A stretch of DNA of 64,000 nucleotides from Ciceribacter thiooxidans (GTDB taxonomy: Bacteria > Pseudomonadota > Alphaproteobacteria > Rhizobiales > Rhizobiaceae). Position numbers and translations under genes: made by a program. The notes beneath the pieces are model-generated. The model worked only from the letters and a program-made list of their open reading frames with translations, had not been told where the DNA came from and ran no database searches. Numbering within the stretch: position 1 is the first letter of the stretch; every line of letters begins with the position of its first letter. Shown here one piece after another: positions 1 to 10,044 of the stretch. Location: NCBI RefSeq assembly GCF_014126615.1, contig NZ_CP059897.1, positions 1,240,001-1,304,000 of the forward strand, in the 5' to 3' direction.

Positions 1-981
1 CCTCCGGCTGCGGAAAGACGACGACGCTCAGGATGATGGCGGGTCTCGAGCTGCCGAGCAGCGGCGAAATCCATATCGACGGCGAGGAGGTCGGCATGAA
101 GCCGGCGAGCCAGCGCGACATCGCCTTCGTCTTCCAGATGTTCGCCCTCTATCCGCACATGAACGTGCGCCGGAACATATCCTATCCGCTGTTGAGCCAG
201 GGCGTTCCCAAGGCGGACGTCAGGACGCGGGTCGATGAGGTGGCGAGAATCCTGAGGATCGAAGACATTCTCGACAAGCCCGTGGGTGGATTGTCCGGCG
301 GCGACCGCCAGCGCGTGGCGCTCGGGCGTGCGATCGTGCGCCGGCCGAAGGCTTTCTTCATGGACGAGCCGCTCGGCGCACTCGACGCGGAATTCCGCGA
401 ACACATGGCGGAAGAATTGCGAGCGCTTCACGACCGGATCGGCGCGACCACGGTGTACGTGACTCACGACCAGCTCGAAGCCATGCAGATGGGCGACAAG
501 ATCGTCGTCATGAACCATGGCGTGGTCGAGCAGTTCGGCCAGCCGCAGCAGATCTACGACTGGCCGGCGACCCGCTTCGTCGCCGATTTCATCGGTTCAC
601 CGCCGATGAATTTCCTGGAGTTCGAGGGCATGATCGGCATCGGCGGCGACCACGTCGTTCTCGACGGGCATTGCTTTACGGTTCCGGTGTCGCGGCAGGG
701 CGCCGAGGGAAGGCTGACGCTCGGCGTCCGGCCCGAGCATGTCCGCTTTTCCGACGCATCCACCTATCGCGGCAAGGTCCTCGCAACCGAGTATCTTGGC
801 ACGACCCAGATTATCACGCTCTCGACGCCGAACGGCAAGATCAAGGCGCGGATCTCCTCCGCTGAAACCGTCAGGGAGGGCGAGACGGTCGGGCTGGACT
901 TCGACAGCCGCACGCTGACGGTCTTCGCGGGCGAACGCGGGCATGCCCTGATCTCCGAAGGAAACGAAGGAGTACTGCACC

Positions 982-989
<8 letters not shown>
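1..989 (+). CDS. ABC transporter ATP-binding protein, carbohydrate type (5' end cut by window)
   Basis: Energising ATPase of a carbohydrate or polyol importer of the MalK/UgpC group, acting on the cytoplasmic face of the membrane. The open frame runs off the left edge: bases 3-44 already encode the Walker A tail (SGCGKTTTLRMMAG), so only about the first 35-40 residues are missing. Visible motifs are the Q-loop (FQMFALYPHM), an ABC signature written LSGGDRQRVALGRA (D where Q is usual), Walker B (FFMDEPLGALDA), the H-loop (YVTHDQLEAMQ) and a C-terminal TOBE/OB regulatory domain (LGVRPEHVRF). It overlaps the next ATPase by 8 bp. Two non-identical ATPases followed by a kinase resemble rhizobial polyol importers such as the glycerol GlpS/GlpT pair. 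That substrate class is an inference, since permeases and binding protein lie outside the window. Confidence 0.93.
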
Positions 990-1977
<988 letters not shown>

Positions 1978-1988
1978 GGAAGGTTCCC

Positions 1989-3644
1989 ATGGCTCAGTTC
2001 ATCAACAAGAAAGAAGACGTCGTCATCGAGGCCGTGGAGGGCCTGCTGGCAACGGGCGGCGTGCCGCTCGCGCGCCTCGACGGTTACCCGCATATCCGCG
2101 TGATCGTGCGGGCGGATTGGGACAAGTCCAGGGTTGCGCTCGTCTCCGGCGGTGGTTCCGGACACGAGCCGGCGCATGCGGGCTTCGTCGGTGCTGGCAT
2201 GCTGACTGCGGCGGTCTGCGGCGACGTCTTCGCTTCGCCGAGCGTCGATGCGGTGCTCGCGGGTATTCTGGCGGTCACCGGTCCGGCCGGATGCCTCCTG
2301 ATCGTGAAGAATTACACCGGCGACCGGCTGAATTTCGGGCTGGCGGCGGAGCGGGCACGGGCTTTCGGGCTCAATGTCGGCATGGTGATCGTCGACGACG
2401 ACATCGCGCTTCCGGACCTGCCGCAGGCCCGTGGCGTCGCCGGGACGCTGTTCGTGCACAAGATCGCCGGAGCGGTCGCCGAAAGCGGCGCCGATCTCGA
2501 AACGGTGACGGCTGCGGCGCGCAGGGTGATTGCGGCGACGAAGAGCATCGGCATGTCGCTCGACACCTGCACCGTTCCGGGATCGCCGAAGGAAAACCGC
2601 ATCCCGGCGGGCATGGCCGAGCTCGGCCTCGGCATCCATGGCGAGGCCGGGGTGGAGCAGGTCGACTTCTCGGGCGCCCGCTCGGCGATGACTGCCGTCG
2701 TCGCCAAGCTGCGGTCGGCGATCGGGGACAAGCCGCACGTCGCACTGATCAACAATCTCGGCGGGACGTCGGTGCTCGAAATGTCGATCCTCGCCCATGA
2801 GCTGATCCAGTCCGATATCGGCGGGCTGATCAGCCACGTCGTCGGTCCGGCGGCCATGATGACCTCGCTCGACATGCGCGGCTTCTCCATCTCGCTTTAC
2901 CCGGCCGAGACCGAGGACATCGCCGCACTTGCACGGCCGGTCGGCCCCGCTGCCTGGCCGGGGCTCTCTCCCGTCCGGCCCGTTTCGGTCGTCGCCTTGC
3001 CGGATGGGCTCAGCCCGATCATGCCGCTGCCGTCCGACCACAGGCCGACGCGCGAATTCCTGACCGACTGCTGCAACGTGCTGATCACCGCCGAGGAGCG
3101 CCTCAATGCGCTCGACGCCAAGTCGGGTGACGGCGACACCGGGTCGACGCTCGCCGGCGCCGCCCGTGCGCTCGTCAAGGCGATGGACAGGCTGCCGCTT
3201 TCCGACCATACGCAACTCTTCCGGGCGATTGGCCTCGAACTCAGCCAGACTATGGGCGGCTCTTCCGGCGTCCTGCTCGCTATCTTCTTTGCCGCGGCCG
3301 GCGACGGCGCATCGAGTGGTCTGCCGATCCGAGACGCCTTGCGGGCCGGGCTTGCGCGCATGCAGGAGATCGGCGGGGCGAGGGTGGGTGACCGTACGAT
3401 GGTCGACGCCCTCGCGCCTGCTCTCGATGCGCTCGAAGGTGGACTGAAGGCGGCGGCAGAGGCAGCGCGCGCCGGCGCCGACCGGACCGCGACGCTTGCC
3501 AAGGCCCATGCCGGCCGTGCCGCCTATCTCAGCTCGAGACAGCTCCTGGGGCACGTCGATCCGGGCGCCGAGGCTGTGGCGCTGCTCTTCGAGTTCCTGG
3601 CTCGGTCCGCCAACGGTGAGACAGCAAGCGCAGGGGCGCGCTAG
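1989..3644 (+). CDS. Dihydroxyacetone kinase family protein (DhaK-DhaL fusion)
   Basis: Single-chain, ATP-dependent kinase of the dihydroxyacetone kinase family, 551 aa, predicted to phosphorylate a small ketose or ketose-like polyol product in the cytoplasm. The N-terminal DhaK domain (about 1-330) has the substrate-binding segment VSGGGSGHEPAHAGFVG and a GLGIHGEAG stretch carrying the histidine expected to bind the substrate carbonyl covalently. The C-terminal DhaL domain (about 350-550) has the metal/ATP-binding GDGDTGST near residues 380-387 and MGGSSGVLLAIFF. It directly follows the two importer ATPases, suggesting that the imported compound is phosphorylated after oxidation or directly. 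Dihydroxyacetone, erythrulose and related sugars are all possible; the sequence does not decide. AAGGA upstream of ATG 1989 supports the start. Confidence 0.92.
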   Translation: MAQFINKKEDVVIEAVEGLLATGGVPLARLDGYPHIRVIVRADWDKSRVALVSGGGSGHEPAHAGFVGAGMLTAAVCGDVFASPSVDAVLAGILAVTGPAGCLLIVKNYTGDRLNFGLAAERARAFGLNVGMVIVDDDIALPDLPQARGVAGTLFVHKIAGAVAESGADLETVTAAARRVIAATKSIGMSLDTCTVPGSPKENRIPAGMAELGLGIHGEAGVEQVDFSGARSAMTAVVAKLRSAIGDKPHVALINNLGGTSVLEMSILAHELIQSDIGGLISHVVGPAAMMTSLDMRGFSISLYPAETEDIAALARPVGPAAWPGLSPVRPVSVVALPDGLSPIMPLPSDHRPTREFLTDCCNVLITAEERLNALDAKSGDGDTGSTLAGAARALVKAMDRLPLSDHTQLFRAIGLELSQTMGGSSGVLLAIFFAAAGDGASSGLPIRDALRAGLARMQEIGGARVGDRTMVDALAPALDALEGGLKAAAEAARAGADRTATLAKAHAGRAAYLSSRQLLGHVDPGAEAVALLFEFLARSANGETASAGAR

Positions 3645-3719
3645 AAAGCCGCCGACTTGGGGAGTATCCGACCCGTCCGCAACGATCACGTCAGGAACGG
3701 CCGGCAGACGGCGAGTTCG

Positions 3720-4622
3720 TTACCCCATCGATTGGGAGGCGAGCGTGAAGACCATGGCCTCTCCGTCCTCACTCGGGCCATAGTCGGCATGCTCGCCGAG
3801 TGTCATCGTCGTGACGGTGTCGAAAACCGGCAGCCCGCATTGCTGGACGAAATTGGCGAATGTCCCCGTCTTGAAGTGCGTATCGAGCCGGAGAAAGGTG
3901 CCTGCGTGAGCGGTCACATGCGGATGCAAGACGGCAATCGCCTCTTCTTCGTTTAAGGCAGTAACCGGCCCGATGACGTGTCCGCGGCCGAAGCGGCGGC
4001 ACATGGAGAAAGCCCTGAGGTTCTGTCCCCGGAAAAGCCCATAGGAGACGGATTCTTCGAAGAGGCGCGCGAGATGAAGCGGTCGGGCGGCGGCGAAGGC
4101 CGGTGCATCGAGCGCCGTCATCTGGTCGAGATCGGCCGGGGAGAGCTCCCGAAGCGTCAGCCCGGCGGGGATGTGCGGAGCATTCGGCATCGGACGCGCA
4201 TCGCCCTGACACTGATAGACGGTGGCCCTCGGCGAGAAACCCAGTGAGAGATAGAGCCGATAGGCGGCGCGCGTTGCGTTGAGCCGCAGTCGGCGCTTTC
4301 CGAATTCCCCGGAGATCAGCTTCCGCATCAGCCATTGTGCCGCACCGTTGGTCTGCAGCCGCGGCGACGTGATGACCATGCCGATGGTGGCGAAGTCGTC
4401 ACCGTGGGGAAACCACATCGCCGAGCCGAGCACCCGGTCGATCTCGTCCAGCGCGGCAAATCCCCGTCCGATGTCAAGCAGGAAACGCCAGTCCTCGGCA
4501 CGATGCGGCCATCCGACTGCAATCGAGAGGGCGTGCAGTTGCGAGAGATCGACGTCCGCGATGTCGGCAAGACGCATGCGGAACGTGTCCACAACCAGGC
4601 TATCCGAGACTCTGGCCTCCAT
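3720..4622 (-). CDS. Two-domain GNAT family N-acetyltransferase (copy 1)
   Basis: Predicted acetyl-CoA-dependent N-acetyltransferase of about 300 aa; acceptor unknown. The first half holds the GNAT fold but motif A is weak (LQTNGAAQWLMRKL), whereas the second half has a conserved block FGRGHVIGPV followed by FLRLDT. The frame is open to 4727, but GGGAGG lies just upstream of the paired ATG codons at 4625/4622 and the protein family signature GWPHRAEDW falls sensibly after that start. A clear paralogue lies at 21212-22048, sharing GWPHRxEDW, FGRGxVIGPV and the FLRxDT motif. The gene stands alone on this strand, divergent from the deacylase operon beginning at 4876, so the 250-bp gap probably carries promoters for both. 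Confidence 0.82.
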   Translation of the reverse strand: MEARVSDSLVVDTFRMRLADIADVDLSQLHALSIAVGWPHRAEDWRFLLDIGRGFAALDEIDRVLGSAMWFPHGDDFATIGMVITSPRLQTNGAAQWLMRKLISGEFGKRRLRLNATRAAYRLYLSLGFSPRATVYQCQGDARPMPNAPHIPAGLTLRELSPADLDQMTALDAPAFAAARPLHLARLFEESVSYGLFRGQNLRAFSMCRRFGRGHVIGPVTALNEEEAIAVLHPHVTAHAGTFLRLDTHFKTGTFANFVQQCGLPVFDTVTTMTLGEHADYGPSEDGEAMVFTLASQSMG

Positions 4623-4875
4623 CATCCCTCCCTTTTTTACAAACCCTTCAGATATCGATCCGGCGTGCTCGCGAGCCGCGATGTGCCCGAAGCTAAACTG
4701 CGTCCCGCAAAACAATCCGCTTCTCATCCGCTTCTGCGCGCAAGATTCGACTGAAAGGCGTGCACCTTCGGCATCCGCTCCCCGCCTCCGGGACTAATCT
4801 TGCCTGACGCCTTCCTCCAGAAGTTCCAATCTTCCTCCCCGAGGGGCGACCGGCCCGGTCGCAACCAAAGCAGAT

Positions 4876-6012
4876 GTGGCGGCACGAATGCAAGCAATAG
4901 ACATCCTGGAAAAGCTTGTTTCCTTCCCTTCCGTCGTCGGCACTCCGAACGACGCGATCGTCGACTGGGTCCGCACCTATCTCGAGGCGCATGGTGCGGT
5001 TGTCCACGTTCTGCCCGGACCCGAGGGAGACCGGGCCAACCTCTTCGCAACACTCGGGCCGCGCGGCACCGCCGGCTACGTCCTCTCCGGACACATGGAC
5101 GTCGTTCCGGCCACCGAACCGGGCTGGACCGGCGACCCGTTCCGCTTGCGCAAGGAGGCGAACCGCCTCTACGGGCGCGGCGCCACCGACATGAAGGGCT
5201 TCCTTGCCGCGGCACTCGCAACCGTTCCGAAACTCGCCAAGCTGACACTGGCGCGGCCGATCCACCTCGCCTTTTCCTATGACGAGGAGGCAGGCTGCCG
5301 CGGCGTCCCGCACATGCTGGCACGCCTTCCCGACCTTTGCGCACCGCCTCTCGGCGCGGTGATCGGGGAACCGAGCGGGTTGCAGGCGATCCTCGCCCAC
5401 AAGGGCAAGGCGGCGGCGAAGGTGGCGATCAGGGGGCACGCCGGCCACTCCTCGCGTCCCGACCTCGGGCTGAACGCGATCCACGGAATGGCGACGGTGC
5501 TGACCAAGGCGGTCGCCACGGCAACCGCACTCACCGCAGGGCCATTCGATGCAACCTTCGAGCCCACCTATTCCTCGTTGCAGGTCGGCCTGTTGAACGG
5601 CGGGCGGGCGGTCAACGTCATTCCCGACCTCTGCATAGCGGAGCTGGAGGCGCGCGCTATCGCGGGCGTCGATCCGCGGCTTCTCCTCGCGCCTGTGCGG
5701 GAAGCCGCCGAGGCGCTCACGGCAGAGGGCTTCGGGGTGACATGGGAGGAACTCAGCAGCTATCCGGCTCTGTCGCTTCCGCGCACGTCGCCTCTTGCCG
5801 GCCTGCTCTGCGACCTTACCGGCCATGTGCCGCTTGCGGCAGTGAGTTACGGGACGGAAGCCGGGCTCTTTCAGAGGGCAGGGATCGACGCGATCATCTG
5901 CGGCCCCGGCGAGATCGACCGCGCCCACAAGCCGGACGAATATATCTGCACCGAGGAACTCTCCGCCTGCGAGACACTGATCGAGCGGCTCGGCCGGCAG
6001 TGCCTGGCCTGA
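4876..6012 (+). CDS. M20 family deacylase, ArgE/acetylornithine deacetylase-like
   Basis: Zinc-dependent amidohydrolase of peptidase family M20, 378 aa, of the acetylornithine deacetylase/DapE group. It should cleave an N-acyl amino acid or related amide. Metal and catalytic motifs are in order: GHMDVVP (about residues 74-80), [10 protein letters not shown] (metal-bridging Asp), YDEEAGCRG (catalytic and metal Glu), GEPSG, and the dimerisation-domain [12 protein letters not shown]. The start is uncertain: GTG at 4876 or ATG at 4888; neither has a strong ribosome site. It opens a run of six same-strand genes with short gaps. Because those neighbours are oxidoreductases and not arginine-biosynthesis genes, a catabolic deacylation is more likely than a role in arginine synthesis. 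Confidence 0.88.
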   Translation: MAARMQAIDILEKLVSFPSVVGTPNDAIVDWVRTYLEAHGAVVHVLPGPEGDRANLFATLGPRGTAGYVLSGHMDVVPATEPGWTGDPFRLRKEANRLYGRGATDMKGFLAAALATVPKLAKLTLARPIHLAFSYDEEAGCRGVPHMLARLPDLCAPPLGAVIGEPSGLQAILAHKGKAAAKVAIRGHAGHSSRPDLGLNAIHGMATVLTKAVATATALTAGPFDATFEPTYSSLQVGLLNGGRAVNVIPDLCIAELEARAIAGVDPRLLLAPVREAAEALTAEGFGVTWEELSSYPALSLPRTSPLAGLLCDLTGHVPLAAVSYGTEAGLFQRAGIDAIICGPGEIDRAHKPDEYICTEELSACETLIERLGRQCLA

Positions 6013-6025
6013 GTGGAAGAACGCC

Positions 6026-6949
6026 ATGACCTTCCTGTTCCACTCCGACGCAGTGCGCGGCGCCGTGTTTCGGGAGCTCTTTGCTCGCGAACTGCCCGAC
6101 CTGCCCTTTTCCATGGATCCGGCGACGGTCGATCCGGACGCCGTCCGATACCTGATCACCTGGACGGTTCCTCGCGATCTCGCGCGCTATCGCAACCTCG
6201 AAGTGCTCTTCTCCATCGGCGCTGGCGTCGACCAGTTCCGGCTTGCCGATGTGCCGGCTTCCGTGAAGGTCGTCCGCATGGTCGAGGACGGCATCATCCG
6301 GATGATGCAGGAATATGCGGTGCTGGCGGTACTGGCGCTTCATCGTGCCCTCCCCGCCTTTCTCCGCCAGCAGCGCGACGAGGTCTGGCGAGCCCTGCCG
6401 CAGCCACAGGCGTGCGAACGTCATGTCGGCGTGCTCGGCCTCGGCATGCTCGGCCAGGCGGTGATCGAACGACTGAAGCTCTTCGGCTTTCCGCTTTCCG
6501 GCTGGAGCCGGTCGCAACGTACGATCGATGGCGTAACCTGCTTTGCAGGCGAGGCCGGTCTCGACGCCATGCTCGCTCAATCCGACATCCTCGTCTGCCT
6601 GCTGCCGCTGACCGACGAGACGCGAGGATTTCTCGATGCCGACCTCTTCGACAGGCTACCGCGCGGCGCCGGGCTCGTCCATGTCGGACGCGGCCCGCAG
6701 CTGAACCATGACGCCCTGATCGCGGCTCTGGATGGCGGGCAACTGTCGGGCGCGATGATCGACGTCACCGAACCGGAACCGCTGCCTCCCGGACATGCCT
6801 TCTGGAGCCATCCGAAGATCGTGCTGACCCCGCATGTCGCAAGCGTCACCCAACCGCAAACCGCAGCCCGTGCCGTGGTCGACAACATCAGGCGCCTGCG
6901 CGAAGGCCTCGATCCCGTCGGGCTCATCGACCCCAGCCGCGGCTACTGA
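6026..6949 (+). CDS. D-2-hydroxyacid dehydrogenase, GhrA-like glyoxylate/hydroxypyruvate reductase
   Basis: NAD(P)-dependent D-isomer-specific 2-hydroxyacid dehydrogenase, 307 aa, close in size and layout to GhrA (glyoxylate/hydroxypyruvate reductase A). The Rossmann dinucleotide site is [14 protein letters not shown] (about residue 132). Catalytic Arg is in [10 protein letters not shown], Glu in [12 protein letters not shown] and His in [10 protein letters not shown], so the Arg-Glu-His triad is complete. It starts 13 bp after the deacylase and is followed 24 bp later by a cupin. It probably reduces a 2-oxoacid (or oxidises a 2-hydroxyacid) made within this pathway. The natural substrate cannot be read from the sequence. 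Confidence 0.9.
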   Translation: MTFLFHSDAVRGAVFRELFARELPDLPFSMDPATVDPDAVRYLITWTVPRDLARYRNLEVLFSIGAGVDQFRLADVPASVKVVRMVEDGIIRMMQEYAVLAVLALHRALPAFLRQQRDEVWRALPQPQACERHVGVLGLGMLGQAVIERLKLFGFPLSGWSRSQRTIDGVTCFAGEAGLDAMLAQSDILVCLLPLTDETRGFLDADLFDRLPRGAGLVHVGRGPQLNHDALIAALDGGQLSGAMIDVTEPEPLPPGHAFWSHPKIVLTPHVASVTQPQTAARAVVDNIRRLREGLDPVGLIDPSRGY

Positions 6950-6973
6950 CCTTCGAACCCTGAAAGGAAAACC

Positions 6974-7336
6974 ATGTCGCTCCTCAAGACCATAGACCCG
7001 AACCCCTCCTTTGCGCCGCGCGAAAGCCTGCCGCAACCGGACCGCCTGATTTCCGGAAGTCCGGCCTTCAAGACCTGGGCGCAGGACGTCGCCCACGGAG
7101 ACCTGGTGCATACCGGCGTATGGGAAGCGACCCCGGGCGAAACCCGCTCGATCAAGGGCGAAACCTTCGAATTCTGCCACATCCTCGCCGGCGTCGTTGA
7201 AATCACGCCCGAGGGCGGTGCGCCGGTGATCTACAAGGCGGGCGACAGCTTCGTCATGAAACCGGGCTTTACCGGTGTCTGGAAGACGATCGAAACGGTC
7301 CGCAAGATCTACTTGACGGTTACCCCGAAGGGCTGA
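6974..7336 (+). CDS. Small cupin-domain protein (DUF861-type)
   Basis: Single-domain cupin of 120 aa, cytosolic. The second half shows the cupin_3 (DUF861) pattern: GETRSIKGETFEFCHILAG, EITPEGGAPVIYKAGDSFV and MKPGFTGVWKTIETVRKIYL. Proteins of this family are related to ureidoglycine aminohydrolase and are often unassigned accessory enzymes in amino-acid or organic-acid operons. Only some of the usual metal-binding histidines are apparent, so catalysis is not assured. The ribosome site GAAAGGAAAACC fits the ATG at 6974. It belongs to the operon that starts at 4876 and is followed by a 15-bp inverted repeat before the next gene. Confidence 0.85.
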   Translation: MSLLKTIDPNPSFAPRESLPQPDRLISGSPAFKTWAQDVAHGDLVHTGVWEATPGETRSIKGETFEFCHILAGVVEITPEGGAPVIYKAGDSFVMKPGFTGVWKTIETVRKIYLTVTPKG

Positions 7337-7391
7337 CCGACGAAGCCCGGCCCTCGGCCGAGAGCAAGGTCCGCTTGCCGTAGAATACGCT

Positions 7392-7438
7392 GCAGCGAGC
7401 CGGCAAAACGGCTTTTTCCGCCATTGCCGGCTCGCTGC
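7392..7438. repeat. Perfect 15-bp inverted repeat between cupin and ALDH genes
   Basis: GCAGCGAGCCGGCAA at 7392-7406 is exactly complementary to TTGCCGGCTCGCTGC at 7424-7438, with a 17-base loop. The transcript would form a very stable hairpin in the 162-bp gap inside an otherwise tight operon. No U-tract follows, so a classic intrinsic terminator is unlikely. An mRNA-stability or partial-attenuation element is my inference. Confidence 0.7.
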
Positions 7439-7498
7439 TCGGATCAAGCTGCTCCGCCGGGTCGCCTACCATCCCTTCCAGTGATGAAAGGTGTACCC

Positions 7499-8962
7499 AT
7501 GACGCTGAGTTTCGATCCAGACAGCCTGCCCTTTCCGGTCGGTCACTTCATCGGCGGCAGGCTGATCGCCGCAGACGGCATCATCGACATGCATCGTCCG
7601 TCCGACGGGCATGCATATGCCGGCTGTCCCGTTGCCGACGGCGACGTTGTTGACCAGGCCGTGCAAACGGCCAGGAAGGCGCTGAAGGACAGCAATTGGG
7701 GCGGCCTTCGCCCGCGTGAACGCACGCGCGTGCTGCAGCGCTGGGCCGATCTCATCGAGGAAGACGCAGGGACACTCGCGAGGCTCGAGGCCGTCTCCTC
7801 CACCCGGCCCGTCAGCCATCTGGTCGACGGCGACATTGCCGTGTCGGCCGAGCAGATCCGCTTCTTCGCGGAATTCGCCGACAAGGAGGGCAGCGATCTC
7901 GTTCCGACCGACGATGCGAGCCTCGGCATGATCATGAGCGAACCCTACGGCGTGGTCGGCGCGATCACGCCCTGGAACTTCCCGCTCTCGATGGCGGCAT
8001 GGAAGCTCGGTCCTGCACTTGCCGCAGGCAATGCGGTGGTGATCAAGCCGTCGGAAATGACGCCCTTCACCACCGTCCGCATCGCTGAGCTTGCCGTTCG
8101 CGCCGGCATCCCCGCTGGGCTCATCAACGTCGTGCTCGGTGACGGCCCGGTCACCGGCAATGCGATTACCGGCCATCCGGATATCGCCAAGGTGAGCTTC
8201 ACCGGCTCGACCCGCGCCGGCGCCGCGATCATGGAGAACATCGCCCGCACTGGCGTCAAGCCGATGACGCTGGAACTTGGTGGCAAGAGCCCGCAACTCG
8301 TCTTTGCCGATGCCGACCTCGACAAGGCCGCGGCGGCGATCGCCGGCAGCATCCTTTCGAATGCCGGGCAGGCCTGCGTGGCCGGATCGCGGCTGATCGT
8401 CGAGGAAGCTGTCGCCGAACCCCTCGTGGCGGCGATCGTCCGCCGCATGAAGGCGGCGAGCGCCGGCCCGACCTGGGACGCGGCGAGCCAGTATTCGCCG
8501 ATCATCTCCGAGCGGCAGCGCGAGCGCATCCATTCGATCGTTTCGGCGGCCGTCCGTGCCGGTGGCGAATGCCTGACGGGTGGGGCCCCGATGGATGCAC
8601 CCGGATATTTCTATCAGCCGACGCTGATTGCAGGTGTCGATCAGGCCTCGCCCGCGCTCATCGAGGAGATCTTCGGGCCGGTGCTGACGCTGCAAACCTT
8701 CCGCGACGAGGAGGAGGCCCTCGCGCTCGCCGACCACCCGAACTACGGACTGGCGAGCGGCCTCTTCACCCGTGACCTTTCACGCGCCGTCCGCCTCACG
8801 AGGCGGTTGCAGGCCGGCACGGTCTGGATCAACCGCTACAGCCGCTCGCGCGACCATATCCTGCCGACGGGTGGCTACAAGCGCTCCGGCATCGGCAAGG
8901 ATCTCGGCCGCGAAGCCTATCACGCGAATCGCAGGACGAAGAGCGTCCTCATCAGTCTCTAG
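7499..8962 (+). CDS. Aldehyde dehydrogenase family protein
   Basis: NAD(P)-dependent aldehyde dehydrogenase of 487 aa, converting an unidentified aldehyde to the acid. Landmarks are PWNFPLS (oxyanion Asn), the cofactor segment IKPSEMTPFT, FTGSTRAG, the general base Glu in LELGGKSP, the catalytic Cys in NAGQACVAGSR and EEIFGPVLT near the C-terminus. The frame is open from 7424, but ATG 7499 has GAAAGG 7-8 bases upstream and begins MTLSFDPDSLPF, matching the family's usual N-terminus. It lies between a cupin and a beta-decarboxylating dehydrogenase, in the same orientation, with 20 bp to the next gene. A second aldehyde dehydrogenase closes the same operon, so two aldehyde oxidation steps, or one with two substrates, are suggested. 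Confidence 0.93.
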   Translation: MTLSFDPDSLPFPVGHFIGGRLIAADGIIDMHRPSDGHAYAGCPVADGDVVDQAVQTARKALKDSNWGGLRPRERTRVLQRWADLIEEDAGTLARLEAVSSTRPVSHLVDGDIAVSAEQIRFFAEFADKEGSDLVPTDDASLGMIMSEPYGVVGAITPWNFPLSMAAWKLGPALAAGNAVVIKPSEMTPFTTVRIAELAVRAGIPAGLINVVLGDGPVTGNAITGHPDIAKVSFTGSTRAGAAIMENIARTGVKPMTLELGGKSPQLVFADADLDKAAAAIAGSILSNAGQACVAGSRLIVEEAVAEPLVAAIVRRMKAASAGPTWDAASQYSPIISERQRERIHSIVSAAVRAGGECLTGGAPMDAPGYFYQPTLIAGVDQASPALIEEIFGPVLTLQTFRDEEEALALADHPNYGLASGLFTRDLSRAVRLTRRLQAGTVWINRYSRSRDHILPTGGYKRSGIGKDLGREAYHANRRTKSVLISL

Positions 8963-8982
8963 GAAACCGCCTGAGGAAACCC

Positions 8983-10026
8983 ATGAAGGTCTACAAAATT
9001 GCACAGATCCCCGGTGACGGCATCGGACGCGACGTCACCGCCGCAGCCTGGGCGGTTCTCACGAAAGCGGCGAGCGCTGGCGGGTTCAGGTTCGAAGGCC
9101 GCGAATTCCCGTGGTCCTGCAAATTCTACAAGGAAACCGGTGCGATGATGCCGGACGACGGCATCGAGACGCTGCGCGGCTTCGATGCCATCCTGCTCGG
9201 CGCCGTCGGCTGGCCGGCGGAGGTGCCGGACTCGGTGTCGCTTCACGGTCTTCTCCTGCCGATCCGCAAAGCCTTCGTCCAGTACGCCAACATTCGCCCG
9301 CACCGCCTCCTGCCCGGTGTGCAGAGTCCCCTGAAGGCAGAGGGTTTCGACATCCTCTGCATCCGCGAAAACACGGAAGGTGAATATTCGGGCGCCGGCG
9401 GGCGCGTTCACCAGGGCACCGCCGACGAGGTCGCGATCGAAACCTCGATCTTCACGCGCACTGGCGTCGAACGCATCCTGCGTTTCGCCTTCGAACGGGC
9501 CCGCACACGCCGCGGAAAACTCGCATCCGTGACCAAGTCGAACGCGCAGAAGCACACCATGGTCTTCTGGGACGAGGTGACCCAGCGGCTCGCGGCCGAA
9601 TATCCGGATATCGAGGTCACCAGCTACCACATCGACGCGATGGCGGCCCGCATGGTCATGGCGCCCGAAAGCCTCGACGTCGTCGTCGCATCCAACCTCT
9701 TCGGCGATATCCTGACCGATCTCGGTGCAGCCATCCAGGGCGGTCTCGGCTTTGCCGCCTCGGCCAACATCAATCCCGACCGCACGGCACCTTCGATGTT
9801 CGAGCCGGTGCACGGCTCTGCCCCGGATATTGCCCATCTCGGGATCGCCAATCCGATCGCCGCCATCTGGTCGGGCGCCATGATGCTCGATCACCTCGGC
9901 GAAACGGAAGCGGCCGCGGCCGTGATGGCGGCAATCGAAAGGACGACCGCCGCCGGCATCGGCACGGTGCCCGGCAAGGACAAGACCGACACGATCACCG
10001 AGGCCGTTCTCGCGGCCTTGGCCTGA
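8983..10026 (+). CDS. Tartrate/D-malate dehydrogenase family (isopropylmalate dehydrogenase superfamily)
   Basis: NAD-dependent beta-decarboxylating dehydrogenase of 347 aa. The N-terminus IPGDGIGRDVTAAA and the later SNLFGDILTDLGAAIQGGLG are typical of the isocitrate/isopropylmalate dehydrogenase superfamily. The Lys/Asn/Asp residues in VTKSNAQKH and DAMAARMVMAP are where metal and substrate are held. The RENTEGEYSGAGG segment resembles tartrate dehydrogenase/decarboxylase (TtuC/YeaU-type) more than LeuB, and there is no leucine-biosynthesis neighbour. It would oxidise and decarboxylate a malate-like hydroxy acid. GAGGAAACCC before ATG 8983 supports the start, and the gene sits 18 bp ahead of the semialdehyde dehydrogenase. 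Confidence 0.88.
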   Translation: MKVYKIAQIPGDGIGRDVTAAAWAVLTKAASAGGFRFEGREFPWSCKFYKETGAMMPDDGIETLRGFDAILLGAVGWPAEVPDSVSLHGLLLPIRKAFVQYANIRPHRLLPGVQSPLKAEGFDILCIRENTEGEYSGAGGRVHQGTADEVAIETSIFTRTGVERILRFAFERARTRRGKLASVTKSNAQKHTMVFWDEVTQRLAAEYPDIEVTSYHIDAMAARMVMAPESLDVVVASNLFGDILTDLGAAIQGGLGFAASANINPDRTAPSMFEPVHGSAPDIAHLGIANPIAAIWSGAMMLDHLGETEAAAAVMAAIERTTAAGIGTVPGKDKTDTITEAVLAALA

Positions 10027-10044
10027 CAACGTATTTTCAGACGG

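Noticed and set aside
4667..4676. 10-bp palindrome GCTCGCGAGC in the GNAT/deacylase gap
   Set aside because: Short GC-rich symmetry expected by chance in this composition.
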